From contig JAKLLR010000005.1 in NCBI GenBank assembly GCA_022014175.1, forward strand, positions 1-47,344: DNA of 47,344 nucleotides, given 5' to 3'. This document shows, in pieces, positions 20,252 through 28,773 of this stretch. Position numbers and translations under genes: made by a program. Position 1 is the stretch's first letter. Each line of letters begins with the position of its first letter. The notes beneath the pieces were generated by a model, which saw nothing but the letters and a program-made list of their open reading frames with translations, did not search any database and was not told the origin of the DNA. Origin of the DNA: Gammaproteobacteria bacterium. GTDB taxonomy: Bacteria; Pseudomonadota; Gammaproteobacteria; Immundisolibacterales; JAKLLR01.

Positions 20252-21268
20252 TTGCCGTATAAAATCGCTGTTACAGGGTTCGGGCGGATCGGGCGGGCCG
20301 TCGTGCGAGCGCTCTATGAGCTGGACCGGAGCGATGAATTCCAGGTGGTTGGAATCAATGATCTGGCCCCGGCGGAGACTCTGGCTCATCTGTTGAAATA
20401 TGACTCCACCCACGGGATTTTCAGCCAGGATGTATCGCTCTCCGGAGAGAATCTACTCAAAATCGGGGGTGATGAGATCAGGCTTTTTGCGGAGAAGGAT
20501 CCGGCGCAAATTCCCTGGGGTGAGTTAGGGGTCGATCTGCTGCTGGACTGCTCTGGCGCATTCCGTACCCGGGAGAAAGCATCCCGGCATCTTCAGAGCG
20601 GCGTGCCCCGGGTGCTGCTCTCAGCCCCGGCGGGTGACGAAGTGGATGCCACTGTGGTGTTCGGGGTCAACCAGCAAGTCCTGCGGCGGACGCATCAGAT
20701 TGTCTCCAACGCCTCCTGCACCACCAACTGTCTGGCGGTGCTGCTGAAACCACTGGTGGCCACTATCGGCATCGAAAGTGGCTTGCTGCATACGGTACAC
20801 GCTTACACCGGCGACCAGAATCTGGTGGATACAGCCCATAAGGACCTGCATCGAGCCCGGGCAGCCGGGGTCTCCATGATCCCGACCAAAACCGGCGCTA
20901 CCGATGCCGTGGGCCTGGTGATTCCGGAGCTGGCGGGGCGGTTGCAGGGGTTCGCCATGCGGGTGCCGACCCTTAACGTTTCGGTCTGTGACATGACTTT
21001 TGTGCCCTCCCGGGCGACCAGCGTGGAGGAGATCAACGAACTGCTGCAAGTCGCCGCGGATGGCGAAATGAAGGGGTTGCTGGAGATCAATCAGGCGCCT
21101 CTGGTCTCCATCGATTTCAACCATAACAGTGCCTCCGCGGTCTACGACCAGGCCCTGACCAAGGTCTCCGCGGATGGTCGGTTGGTCAAGCTGATGGCCT
21201 GGTATGACAACGAGTGGGGTTACAGCTGCCGGATGCTGGATATGGCCAGGGCCTGGCTGGAGAGCTGA
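20252..21268 (+). CDS. gap: glyceraldehyde-3-phosphate dehydrogenase, type I
   Basis: YKIAVTGFGRIGRAVVRALYE; SNASCTTNCLAVLLKPL; MAWYDNEWGYSCRMLDMA. TTG start. Confidence 0.93.
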   Translation: MPYKIAVTGFGRIGRAVVRALYELDRSDEFQVVGINDLAPAETLAHLLKYDSTHGIFSQDVSLSGENLLKIGGDEIRLFAEKDPAQIPWGELGVDLLLDCSGAFRTREKASRHLQSGVPRVLLSAPAGDEVDATVVFGVNQQVLRRTHQIVSNASCTTNCLAVLLKPLVATIGIESGLLHTVHAYTGDQNLVDTAHKDLHRARAAGVSMIPTKTGATDAVGLVIPELAGRLQGFAMRVPTLNVSVCDMTFVPSRATSVEEINELLQVAADGEMKGLLEINQAPLVSIDFNHNSASAVYDQALTKVSADGRLVKLMAWYDNEWGYSCRMLDMARAWLES

Positions 21269-21270
21269 CA

Positions 21271-22458
21271 TTGGAGTTGAAGGTGCTGGCCATGGATGAC
21301 GTGGCTCTCGACAGCCGGCGAGTGCTGTTGCGCACCGACCTCAACGTACCTTTTGCTGGTGACGCGATCAGTGACGACAGCCGGATTCAGGCGGCGCTGC
21401 CGACGGTTCGGCAGCTGATCGCGGCCAATGCCGCAGTGCTGCTATTGAGTCATCGGGGCCGACCGACGGAAGGGGAGATCGATCCGACCCTGTCGCTGCG
21501 ACCGGTGGCGGAGTATCTCTCAACCCATCTGGACTGCCCGGTGCGTTTTGCGCAGGAGTGGATTGACGGCGTCGGGGTCGCGCCGGGGGAGGTGGTGGTA
21601 CTGGAGAATGTCCGTTTCCTCACAGGTGAAAAGGCGGATGATGACGCCCTGGGGCGGCGACTGGCGGCGTTATGCGACGTCTATGTGATGGACGCATTTG
21701 GCACCGCACATCGGGCTCAGGCCTCAACCCATTCGGTGATTCGCCACGCGCCGGTGGCCTGCGCCGGGCCTCTGCTGCTGTCCGAACTGGAGGCGATCGA
21801 ATCCGCTCTGTCACAACCCGCGCGACCGTTGATGGCGATTGTCGGCGGCTCCAAGGTCTCCACCAAACTGAGACTGCTCAATCGGCTGCTTGGGGTGGTC
21901 GATCAGCTGATAGTGGGGGGCGGCATCGCCAACAATTTTCTTGCTGCTGCCGGTTACCCGGTGGGGCGCTCCCTGCTGGAACCGGATCTGATTGAAACCG
22001 CTCGGGCTCTGCTGGAGCGGGCCGGGCGCGAGGGCCGGACGATTCCACTGCCCACCGATGTGGTCTGTGCCAGCTCGATTGAAGATGCCGCCGGAGCGGT
22101 CACCAAGCCGGTTGATGAGGTGACGGACTCGGAGATGATTCTGGATATCGGCCCGGAAACGGCTGAGTGCTACGCGAGGTTGATAGAACAGGCGGGCACT
22201 GTGGTCTGGAATGGCCCGGTGGGGGTGTTCGAGGTGGAGGCCTTTGCCGGAGGCACGCAGCGGCTGGCCCAGGCAATAGCCTCAGCCCCGGGTTACTCTT
22301 TGGCCGGTGGTGGCGATACCCTGGCCGCTGTCTCTAAATACGGTGTGGCGGAGCAGATTTCCTACGTCTCAACCGGTGGTGGAGCTTTTCTTGAGCTACT
22401 GCAGGGGGAGACGCTGCCGGCAGTCTCCGCGTTGGCATCCCGTGCGGCCATGCCTTAG
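21271..22458 (+). CDS. pgk: phosphoglycerate kinase
   Basis: RRVLLRTDLNVPFAGDAISDDSRIQAALPTVRQLI; LLSHRGRPTEG; AIVGGSKVSTKLRLL; WNGPVGVFEVEAFAGGTQ. Start TTG 21271 or ATG 21292. Confidence 0.96.
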   Translation: MELKVLAMDDVALDSRRVLLRTDLNVPFAGDAISDDSRIQAALPTVRQLIAANAAVLLLSHRGRPTEGEIDPTLSLRPVAEYLSTHLDCPVRFAQEWIDGVGVAPGEVVVLENVRFLTGEKADDDALGRRLAALCDVYVMDAFGTAHRAQASTHSVIRHAPVACAGPLLLSELEAIESALSQPARPLMAIVGGSKVSTKLRLLNRLLGVVDQLIVGGGIANNFLAAAGYPVGRSLLEPDLIETARALLERAGREGRTIPLPTDVVCASSIEDAAGAVTKPVDEVTDSEMILDIGPETAECYARLIEQAGTVVWNGPVGVFEVEAFAGGTQRLAQAIASAPGYSLAGGGDTLAAVSKYGVAEQISYVSTGGGAFLELLQGETLPAVSALASRAAMP

Positions 22459-22530
22459 TATTAGGGCGTATAACGACAGATAAGAGCCCCGCGGGACAGG
22501 GCCGTAACAAATAAAAAGAGGGAGAGAAGT

Positions 22531-23649
22531 ATGTGGGACTACCTCCGGTATTTCCTGAATAACCTGCTGTTGTTGGTTGCGATCAGCGGTTTTGTCCTAG
22601 GTGGTCAATGGGTCTGGCTGGGGGCGGCAAGTTTCCCTGTTCTGCTGCTGCTCGATTGCGTTACCGGAGATGATCTGGCCACGCGTCGTCCTGGGCCTGG
22701 TTGGTTGTATGACCTGCCGGTCTATCTGCACCTACCCCTGATTTTTGCGCTTTGGATCGGTTTTGGCTGGCGTATGGCTGTGGGTCTCGGGACCGAACCC
22801 GGCCTGCCAACCGGTTTAGCGATGCTGGGCTGTTTTGCGACCCTCGTCTGGATCAGCATCGTGCCGAATGTGTCACTTGCCCACGAGTTTTGGCATCGAC
22901 GGGACCCGGTTAAACAGTGGATCGGCAAAATCATGTTTCTCTTCTGTGGTGATATGAACCGGGACATCGCCCATCGAGTTACCCATCACGCTCACTTCGA
23001 TACTGTCATAGATACTGACACCCCGCGCCGCGGAGAGGGCGTTTACAGTTTTGCCTTGCGGGGCACCTGGTGTGTCGCGCGGGATTCCTGGATGATCGAG
23101 AAGGCCAAATTAGCGCAGCAGGGGCGCTCGGTGCTTGGACCTCACAGCGCGATTCTCTGGGGTTATCTGCTGCAGCTGGCGATCCCGCTGTTGCTCTGGT
23201 GGTTTGGGGGTGTGAGTGCTGCTTTAATCGGTACGGCGGCCTTTCTGGTGAACCGCTTGGCGGTGGAAGCATTCAATTACATTCAGCATTACGGGTTGCT
23301 GCGGGAGGAGCAGGGCAAACCCGGTAATCGACACACCTGGAATCACCTCTCTCCGGTGGCGCGGGTCATCGCCTTTGAAATTACCAATCACATGGATCAC
23401 CACAAAAACCCGACCCTGCCGTTCTACCAACTAGAGCCCCATGCCGATGGCCCACGGGACCGTCTGTTTTTGAATATGTTCCAGGTCCTGATTCCGCCGC
23501 TCTGGCATGCCCGCATGAAGCCACGTTTGAAACAGTGGGATCTGGAGCAGGCCACGCCCGGTGAGCGGAAGCTGGCGGCAGCGGAGAACCGGCGCGCCGG
23601 CTGGCCCGACTGGCTAGCTGACGGTGCTGGGGCGAGCGAGCCTGCTTAA
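22531..23649 (+). CDS. XylM-like membrane di-iron hydroxylase (xylene/p-cymene monooxygenase hydroxylase family; AlkB/desaturase superfamily)
   Basis: Histidine boxes [28 protein letters not shown] and [11 protein letters not shown]-terminus (MWDYLRYFL...[19 protein letters not shown]) and C-terminus ([22 protein letters not shown]) resemble remembered XylM sequence. Confidence 0.85.
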   Translation: MWDYLRYFLNNLLLLVAISGFVLGGQWVWLGAASFPVLLLLDCVTGDDLATRRPGPGWLYDLPVYLHLPLIFALWIGFGWRMAVGLGTEPGLPTGLAMLGCFATLVWISIVPNVSLAHEFWHRRDPVKQWIGKIMFLFCGDMNRDIAHRVTHHAHFDTVIDTDTPRRGEGVYSFALRGTWCVARDSWMIEKAKLAQQGRSVLGPHSAILWGYLLQLAIPLLLWWFGGVSAALIGTAAFLVNRLAVEAFNYIQHYGLLREEQGKPGNRHTWNHLSPVARVIAFEITNHMDHHKNPTLPFYQLEPHADGPRDRLFLNMFQVLIPPLWHARMKPRLKQWDLEQATPGERKLAAAENRRAGWPDWLADGAGASEPA

Positions 23650-24749
23650 GCTGGCATCCGCAGGACCGGTTTGATGGTCTTGCCACTCTCCGAATCGGCG
23701 ACGGCCTGGTTAATTTGATCCAGCTCGTAGAAGGTGATCAGCCTATCGAAGGGGAAGCGCCCCTGCTGATAAAACTCCACCATCTGGGGGATGAACAGGT
23801 CGAAATTGGCCTCGCCTTCGCAGATGCCCCGCAGGGTGCGGTTGAAGATCATGTGATTGACGTCCAGTCCCACCTCCGTGCCCAGCGCCGTGGCCGCGAT
23901 GATACCGGCGGTGCCGCCGGTGCGAAGCAGTGAAATCGCCTCTTTCAGCGCGCCGGTATTACCGCTGGTATCCAGCGCATACTGGATACCCTGTTGCCCA
24001 ACGATTGCGCGAATCGCCTCGGCGGTATCACTTTCCGTCGGATTCAGGGTGTGGGTTGCCCCCAGCTCTTTCGCCAATGCCAGACGGTTGGCTTTGAGAT
24101 CCACCGCAATGATAGTGCTGCAGGCTGCGATTTTCGCGGCCATGACCGCGCTCAGCCCCACCGCGCCGGCACCGTAGATGACAATCTCGGAGCCCGCTTT
24201 CGGATCCAGCGCATTCAGAACCGCACCCGCACCGGTCTGTACACCACAACCCAGGGGGCCGAGCAGTTCCAGGGGTACCTCCTTGGTAACCGGTATGCAG
24301 TTGCGCTCGGAGACCAGGGCGTACTGGGCAAAAGAGGACTGGCCGAAAAAAGAGGCGTGGACCGACTCATCCCCCTTCGCGATCGTACAACTGCCGTCCG
24401 GTGCCACACCGCCGAAGTTGAGGGGGAAGACCTGTTCACAGGAGCTGGGCTGGCTGATCAGGCAGGGGGGACAATGGCCGCAGGTCATCAGCGTCAGCAC
24501 CACATGATCACCGGGTTGCACCTTGGTGACGCCGGCGCCCACTGCGTCCACCACCCCGGCCCCTTCGTGGCCGAGCACTATAGGCAGTGGCACCGGGTAG
24601 TCCTGGTCCCGGGAGACCAGGTCGGTATGGCAGATGCCTGTGGCGACGATGCGCACGCGGATCTCTCCGGGTTGGGGTTCCCGTAGAGTGACCGATTCGA
24701 TTGCAAAGGCCCCTTTTGGCTCCCGCAGAACGGCGGCTTTCATATCCAT
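23646..24749 (-). CDS. XylB-like zinc-dependent aryl-/benzyl-alcohol dehydrogenase
   Basis: [101 protein letters not shown] fold with structural CGHCPPC. Confidence 0.88.
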   Translation of the reverse strand: MDMKAAVLREPKGAFAIESVTLREPQPGEIRVRIVATGICHTDLVSRDQDYPVPLPIVLGHEGAGVVDAVGAGVTKVQPGDHVVLTLMTCGHCPPCLISQPSSCEQVFPLNFGGVAPDGSCTIAKGDESVHASFFGQSSFAQYALVSERNCIPVTKEVPLELLGPLGCGVQTGAGAVLNALDPKAGSEIVIYGAGAVGLSAVMAAKIAACSTIIAVDLKANRLALAKELGATHTLNPTESDTAEAIRAIVGQQGIQYALDTSGNTGALKEAISLLRTGGTAGIIAATALGTEVGLDVNHMIFNRTLRGICEGEANFDLFIPQMVEFYQQGRFPFDRLITFYELDQINQAVADSESGKTIKPVLRMPA

Positions 24750-24796
24750 CTTGGTCGACTCCTCCTCGTCTTAATAATTGCGTTCAAGTGTACCGT

Positions 24797-25924
24797 TCAG
24801 GCGGCTTTTTTGGCTGTCTCCCGAGCTTCTTTCGACCAGTCAGGCCAGCCTGCGCGGCGGTTTTCTGCCGCGGCGAGTTCACGCTCCTGAGGGGTAGCGA
24901 TTTCCAGATCCCAGTGTTTCAGCCGCTTTTTCATATAAGCATTCCACCAGGGTGGAATAAAAGCGCGAAGAGCATCGAGAAAGAAGTTGTCGAGTTGTGG
25001 ACCCTCTGGATGGGTTGTTAGCTCGTAGTAGGGGGTCCGTGGGTTGCGATGATGATCAACGTGATTGGTGATCTCCAGACCTATGACTCGGGCAATTGGC
25101 GAGAGATGAGACCAGGTGTGGTGCGTGGCCGCGGGAGCCGGGCCGGGCCGGACGAGCCCAAAGTGTTGAATAAAGTTAAAGGTCTCCAGCAGTATCTTGG
25201 CTGAAATCAGCGCGACCAGGCTCCATGCTGCGACCTGGGGGCCGGCAAAAATGTACATGGCCAGGGGAATCGAGAGATTCATGGCCCAGCCCCACATGAA
25301 ATGGCTGTGCCAGCCAAAGACCGAATAACCTTCAGGCTCTAGTCGGGCCTTCTCCATTTTGTAGGTGTGGTAGTAAGCGTCCCAGGTGCAACGGGGTAGA
25401 AATCCGTAGACGGTATCGCCCCGTCGTCCAGTATCGCTATCTTTTGGAGTGTCGTAGAAAGCGTGGTGAACGGCGTTGTGGCAGAAGTTGCGGCTGGCGT
25501 CAAAAAAGAAGGCGCACATAATTCTGCCGATGAGTAGCTGGTGACGGCTATTACGGTGTAGAAACTCGTGGGCCACTGGCAGGTTGGGTACGATTGAGAG
25601 CCAGATTACCGAGGCCAGTGAGCCGGCAATCGCCAGCCAGGTGAGGCCAGTGGTTTCGGTTTCATTCCAGAATCCGATATTCAGGCGCCAACCGAAAGCG
25701 ACCCAAAGGCCAATGATCATGGGCAGATGCAAGTAGATGGGTAGATCTGCAATCCGTGGATGGTTTATGTGCCGGTTGGCGGTATCCATTCCGGTGAAAA
25801 ATTCGGCTATTGCAAGCGCAACAAAGGTGCTGAAACCCAACCATACCCATTGACCACCGAGTACGAAACCGAGGATACCCACAGCCATAATCAGGATGTT
25901 CAAATAGTATCTCAGATAGTCCAT
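24797..25924 (-). CDS. second XylM-like membrane di-iron hydroxylase
   Basis: HEFLHRNSRH, HNAVHHAFYDT, NFIQHFGL, TNHVDHHRNP histidine motifs; [31 protein letters not shown]-terminus; [24 protein letters not shown]-terminus. Confidence 0.86.
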   Translation of the reverse strand: MDYLRYYLNILIMAVGILGFVLGGQWVWLGFSTFVALAIAEFFTGMDTANRHINHPRIADLPIYLHLPMIIGLWVAFGWRLNIGFWNETETTGLTWLAIAGSLASVIWLSIVPNLPVAHEFLHRNSRHQLLIGRIMCAFFFDASRNFCHNAVHHAFYDTPKDSDTGRRGDTVYGFLPRCTWDAYYHTYKMEKARLEPEGYSVFGWHSHFMWGWAMNLSIPLAMYIFAGPQVAAWSLVALISAKILLETFNFIQHFGLVRPGPAPAATHHTWSHLSPIARVIGLEITNHVDHHRNPRTPYYELTTHPEGPQLDNFFLDALRAFIPPWWNAYMKKRLKHWDLEIATPQERELAAAENRRAGWPDWSKEARETAKKAA

Positions 25925-25961
25925 CTTTCATCGCCTCATTGTCATGATGTGAGGGGGTGGA

Positions 25962-25994
25962 AGCCGGTTCCTTCCGGGGAGGAACGAACCGGCT
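25962..25994. other. Strong intercistronic hairpin between RHO beta and the second XylM-like gene
   Basis: AGCCGGTTC-CTTCCGGGGAGGAAC-GAACCGGCT: 9-bp perfect outer stem plus inner TTCC/GGAA; no T-tract on either strand. Confidence 0.7.
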
Positions 25995-26018
25995 CCGTTG
26001 TTGCTCCTGGTACAGCGG

Positions 26019-26501
26019 TTAGATCGGATAGATGATGTAGCGGGGTGATACTGCGGTATCCGTAACAGCTAGCTTGGCCCGGAATCGGGCCTCTTCCCCA
26101 CAGAGCACGATTTGATCTTCATACTGACCGGTCACCAGCAGCCCGGTGTGGCCTTCGTGGTTGGTGTAGAAGACCGTAAAATTGGTGCGTGCGAGCAGGT
26201 CGCCGTTGTCCGTCCGGATGGCAGAGACGGGCTGTAGCATGTGGCGAGACTGATACCCCTCCACGGTCTCTCCCCAGACTTCATCTACAAATTTGACCCG
26301 ATCGACCAACCGTTCATGGCAGTCATCGAGCATCAGGCTCAGGGGCAAGCCCTGTTTAATGTTCTCCTGGCTGGTGAGTCGATACTGACCGTCATCGTTG
26401 AACAGCGCCAGCCAGGCTTGCATATTTCGTTGGTCGAGGGCGTCAATATATTGCTGTTGCAGGGTGTTGATGGCGCTGATTTGTTCGGCTGTCACTGTCA
26501 T
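26019..26501 (-). CDS. aromatic-ring-hydroxylating dioxygenase beta subunit
   Basis: QQYIDALDQRNMQAWLALFNDDGQYRLTSQEN...TNFTVFYTNHEGHTGLLVTGQYEDQIVLCGEEARFRAKLAVTDTAVSPRYIIYPI: NTF2-like RHO beta; directly follows the alpha subunit. Confidence 0.85.
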   Translation of the reverse strand: MTVTAEQISAINTLQQQYIDALDQRNMQAWLALFNDDGQYRLTSQENIKQGLPLSLMLDDCHERLVDRVKFVDEVWGETVEGYQSRHMLQPVSAIRTDNGDLLARTNFTVFYTNHEGHTGLLVTGQYEDQIVLCGEEARFRAKLAVTDTAVSPRYIIYPI

Positions 26502-26505
26502 GAGC

Positions 26506-27681
26506 TCAATAACCCATCAGCTGTTTATATTCAGACCACCAGACAGTGGAGACGGTCTCGTCGTTCTGAGCGCTGGTTTTACGATCCGGCACCGCTGTGC
26601 CGATGCCTTTGACGAAGTTCATGGTGCCCACGCCACCAGTCACCCCTTTCTGGCAACGATCAAATACGGAGCCATCCTCAATGCTGACAAAGCCGCTTGG
26701 GCCAAGCAAATTAGAGCTCTGGCGGACCCGATGTTTCAGCATCTCCGGGGAGTCATCTTCGTAACCGTAATAGCCGTAGTGAACTTCGGTTTTATCCACC
26801 CCAAGCGGTCGACCGAAGCGGAAATTGATACTGTTGAAATGGCGCACCACCTGGGTGACCGGCCTGATTAGCGCGCCGGCTGCGGTGGTTTCATCCCCCT
26901 TGACTTCAACCAGCTCCGGGTCGGACAGGAAGCCGTTGTCCTTGTACCGTTCGACGGCATAGGCCATGCCCCAGTTGCCGGCGGGGCCATCGGCGAAGAG
27001 CTCGCCCTTGCCGCCCTGAAAATTCAGTAGACGAAAGGCGGTGTGGAGTAGACCGGCGTGGTAGCCATCGTTATCCATGTAGACCTTCCAGTTGCAGTTG
27101 AATACGACCTTCTGGTAGCCGAGTAATTTAAGTGGCCGGGTGCCATCTCCGACGCAGGATTTGAGGGCATCGCCAACCCGTCCGAAATAGACTTCAATGG
27201 GTGGAGTATTGTCGGGGTCAAAGGTGGCGAAGATAACCCCGTAAAAATTCACGGTTTTCAGCTCTTTCAGTCCGGACTCGGACTTGCAGAAGGCTGCGGG
27301 AAAGGTTTCATCCCCGGGCGCACCCAACAGGCTGCCATCGGTGGCAAAAACCCAGCGGTGATAGGGGCAGGTGAAGCGTTTGGCGGAGCCCCGGGGGGCA
27401 ACGGTGAGTTGTACCCCGCGGTGGGCGCAGGCGTTGATAAATGCCCGGCATTGACCGTCTTCGCTGTGGGTGACCAGTACCGGTGTTTCACCTACCGTGA
27501 GGGTTTTGAAGTCGTTAGGTGTCGGGATTTCGGCGACCAGAGCCACGGGGTGCCAGAACGGACCGCGGAATATCCGCTCCATCTCCAGCTGATAAATCTC
27601 GGGATCGGTGTAGAACTCGTAGGGGATTTTGGTCGAGTCTGACCAGGCGGCCAGGCTCGACACTTCTGTCGGTTGGTTCAT
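26506..27681 (-). CDS. Rieske-type aromatic-ring-hydroxylating dioxygenase alpha subunit
   Basis: Rieske CAHRGVQLTVAPRGSAKRFTCPYH (CxH-x17-CxxH); mononuclear-iron motif DGYHAGLLH (Dx2Hx4H); distal EDGSVFDR. Confidence 0.93.
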   Translation of the reverse strand: MNQPTEVSSLAAWSDSTKIPYEFYTDPEIYQLEMERIFRGPFWHPVALVAEIPTPNDFKTLTVGETPVLVTHSEDGQCRAFINACAHRGVQLTVAPRGSAKRFTCPYHRWVFATDGSLLGAPGDETFPAAFCKSESGLKELKTVNFYGVIFATFDPDNTPPIEVYFGRVGDALKSCVGDGTRPLKLLGYQKVVFNCNWKVYMDNDGYHAGLLHTAFRLLNFQGGKGELFADGPAGNWGMAYAVERYKDNGFLSDPELVEVKGDETTAAGALIRPVTQVVRHFNSINFRFGRPLGVDKTEVHYGYYGYEDDSPEMLKHRVRQSSNLLGPSGFVSIEDGSVFDRCQKGVTGGVGTMNFVKGIGTAVPDRKTSAQNDETVSTVWWSEYKQLMGY

Positions 27682-27765
27682 CGGGACTCTCCTTTCCTCA
27701 TCGATGCTTTAATGATTGTGTATGCGGTAGCACCTCGCGGGAGCCTACAATATTAATTTTCGTGG

Positions 27766-27793
27766 TGCAACGCACAATTTTAGTTGCGTTGCA
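27766..27793. promoter_or_regulatory. Candidate operator: perfect 9-bp inverted repeat TGCAACGCA-N10-TGCGTTGCA
   Basis: Exact arms read in the divergent intergenic region between the RHO alpha gene (-) and the SDR (+); arm centres 19 bp apart. Confidence 0.6.
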
Positions 27794-27901
27794 ATACCTT
27801 TCGCCATCGGCGGATATTAAATATGAAATAGTGGACTGAAGCGGTGTTCGGAGATAAGTTTTAGAAAACAGGGTGCGGGACTCGAAAAAGGGAGAGGAGT
27901 C

Positions 27902-28690
27902 GTGATGACTGACGGAGATCTGGCCGGGCAGATTGGCCTCATAACGGGTGGCGGTGCAGGTATCGGCCGGGCAATCGCCCTGGAGTGGGCCGCCCGTGGC
28001 GGAAAAGCCGTGGTGGCGGATCTCTCTGTCGAGGCCGCCACGGCTGTGGTTTCAGAGATTGAATCGGCTGGGGGTGAGGCGCTGTCGGTGGTGGTTGATG
28101 TGACTGATCCGGCGGCGATTAAAGCGATGCTCCACACCACTCTGGAGCGGTTCCGCAGAGTCGATGCGCTGTTCAATGTCGCCGGGAACAACAGCTTTAA
28201 AAACGTCGAAGAGGCAGAGGACGAGGAGTGGCAGTTCATCTTCGACACCAATCTGCGTTCGATCTATCGCATCTGCAAGCTGGTCATTCCAGAGATGCGC
28301 CGCCAGGGTGGCGGGGCGATTGTTAACGTCGCCTCTACGGCCGGTATTCTGGCGGAGAACCGTTGCGCGGCTTACACCGCCAGCAAAGCTGGAGTGATCG
28401 GCCTGGGCAAGAATATGGCGATGGATTTTGCCCGGGACGGCATCCGGGTTAATACCCTCTGTCCCGGCGGCACCATGACCCCTCGGGCGGAACGCTATCT
28501 GGGTCAGAATCCGGAGGCGCTGGCACAACTGGAGGGGCAGACCGCGATGAAACGGCTGGCACAACCCGAAGAGATCGCCCGGCCCGCTGTATTTCTGGCC
28601 TCGCCGGCAGCCTCGTACATTACCGGCGCAGCCATTGTGGTTGATGGCGGTATGACCGCTGGCAAGCATATCGATCTGTTTGACCAGTAG
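27902..28690 (+). CDS. SDR family oxidoreductase (possible cis-diol/alcohol dehydrogenase)
   Basis: GLITGGGAGIGRAIALEWAARGG; NVAGNNSFKNVEEAEDEEW; AYTASKAGVIGLGKNMAMDFARDGIRVNTLCPGG. Start GTG 27902 or ATG 27905. Confidence 0.88.
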   Translation: MMTDGDLAGQIGLITGGGAGIGRAIALEWAARGGKAVVADLSVEAATAVVSEIESAGGEALSVVVDVTDPAAIKAMLHTTLERFRRVDALFNVAGNNSFKNVEEAEDEEWQFIFDTNLRSIYRICKLVIPEMRRQGGGAIVNVASTAGILAENRCAAYTASKAGVIGLGKNMAMDFARDGIRVNTLCPGGTMTPRAERYLGQNPEALAQLEGQTAMKRLAQPEEIARPAVFLASPAASYITGAAIVVDGGMTAGKHIDLFDQ

Positions 28691-28773
28691 GGTAAGGGTT
28701 CAGGAAGGCGCCCAAGGGTGGCGGGTCGCATCGTAAACATTGCCTATCGGGTTGCGCCAAACCTCTCCGGGAG

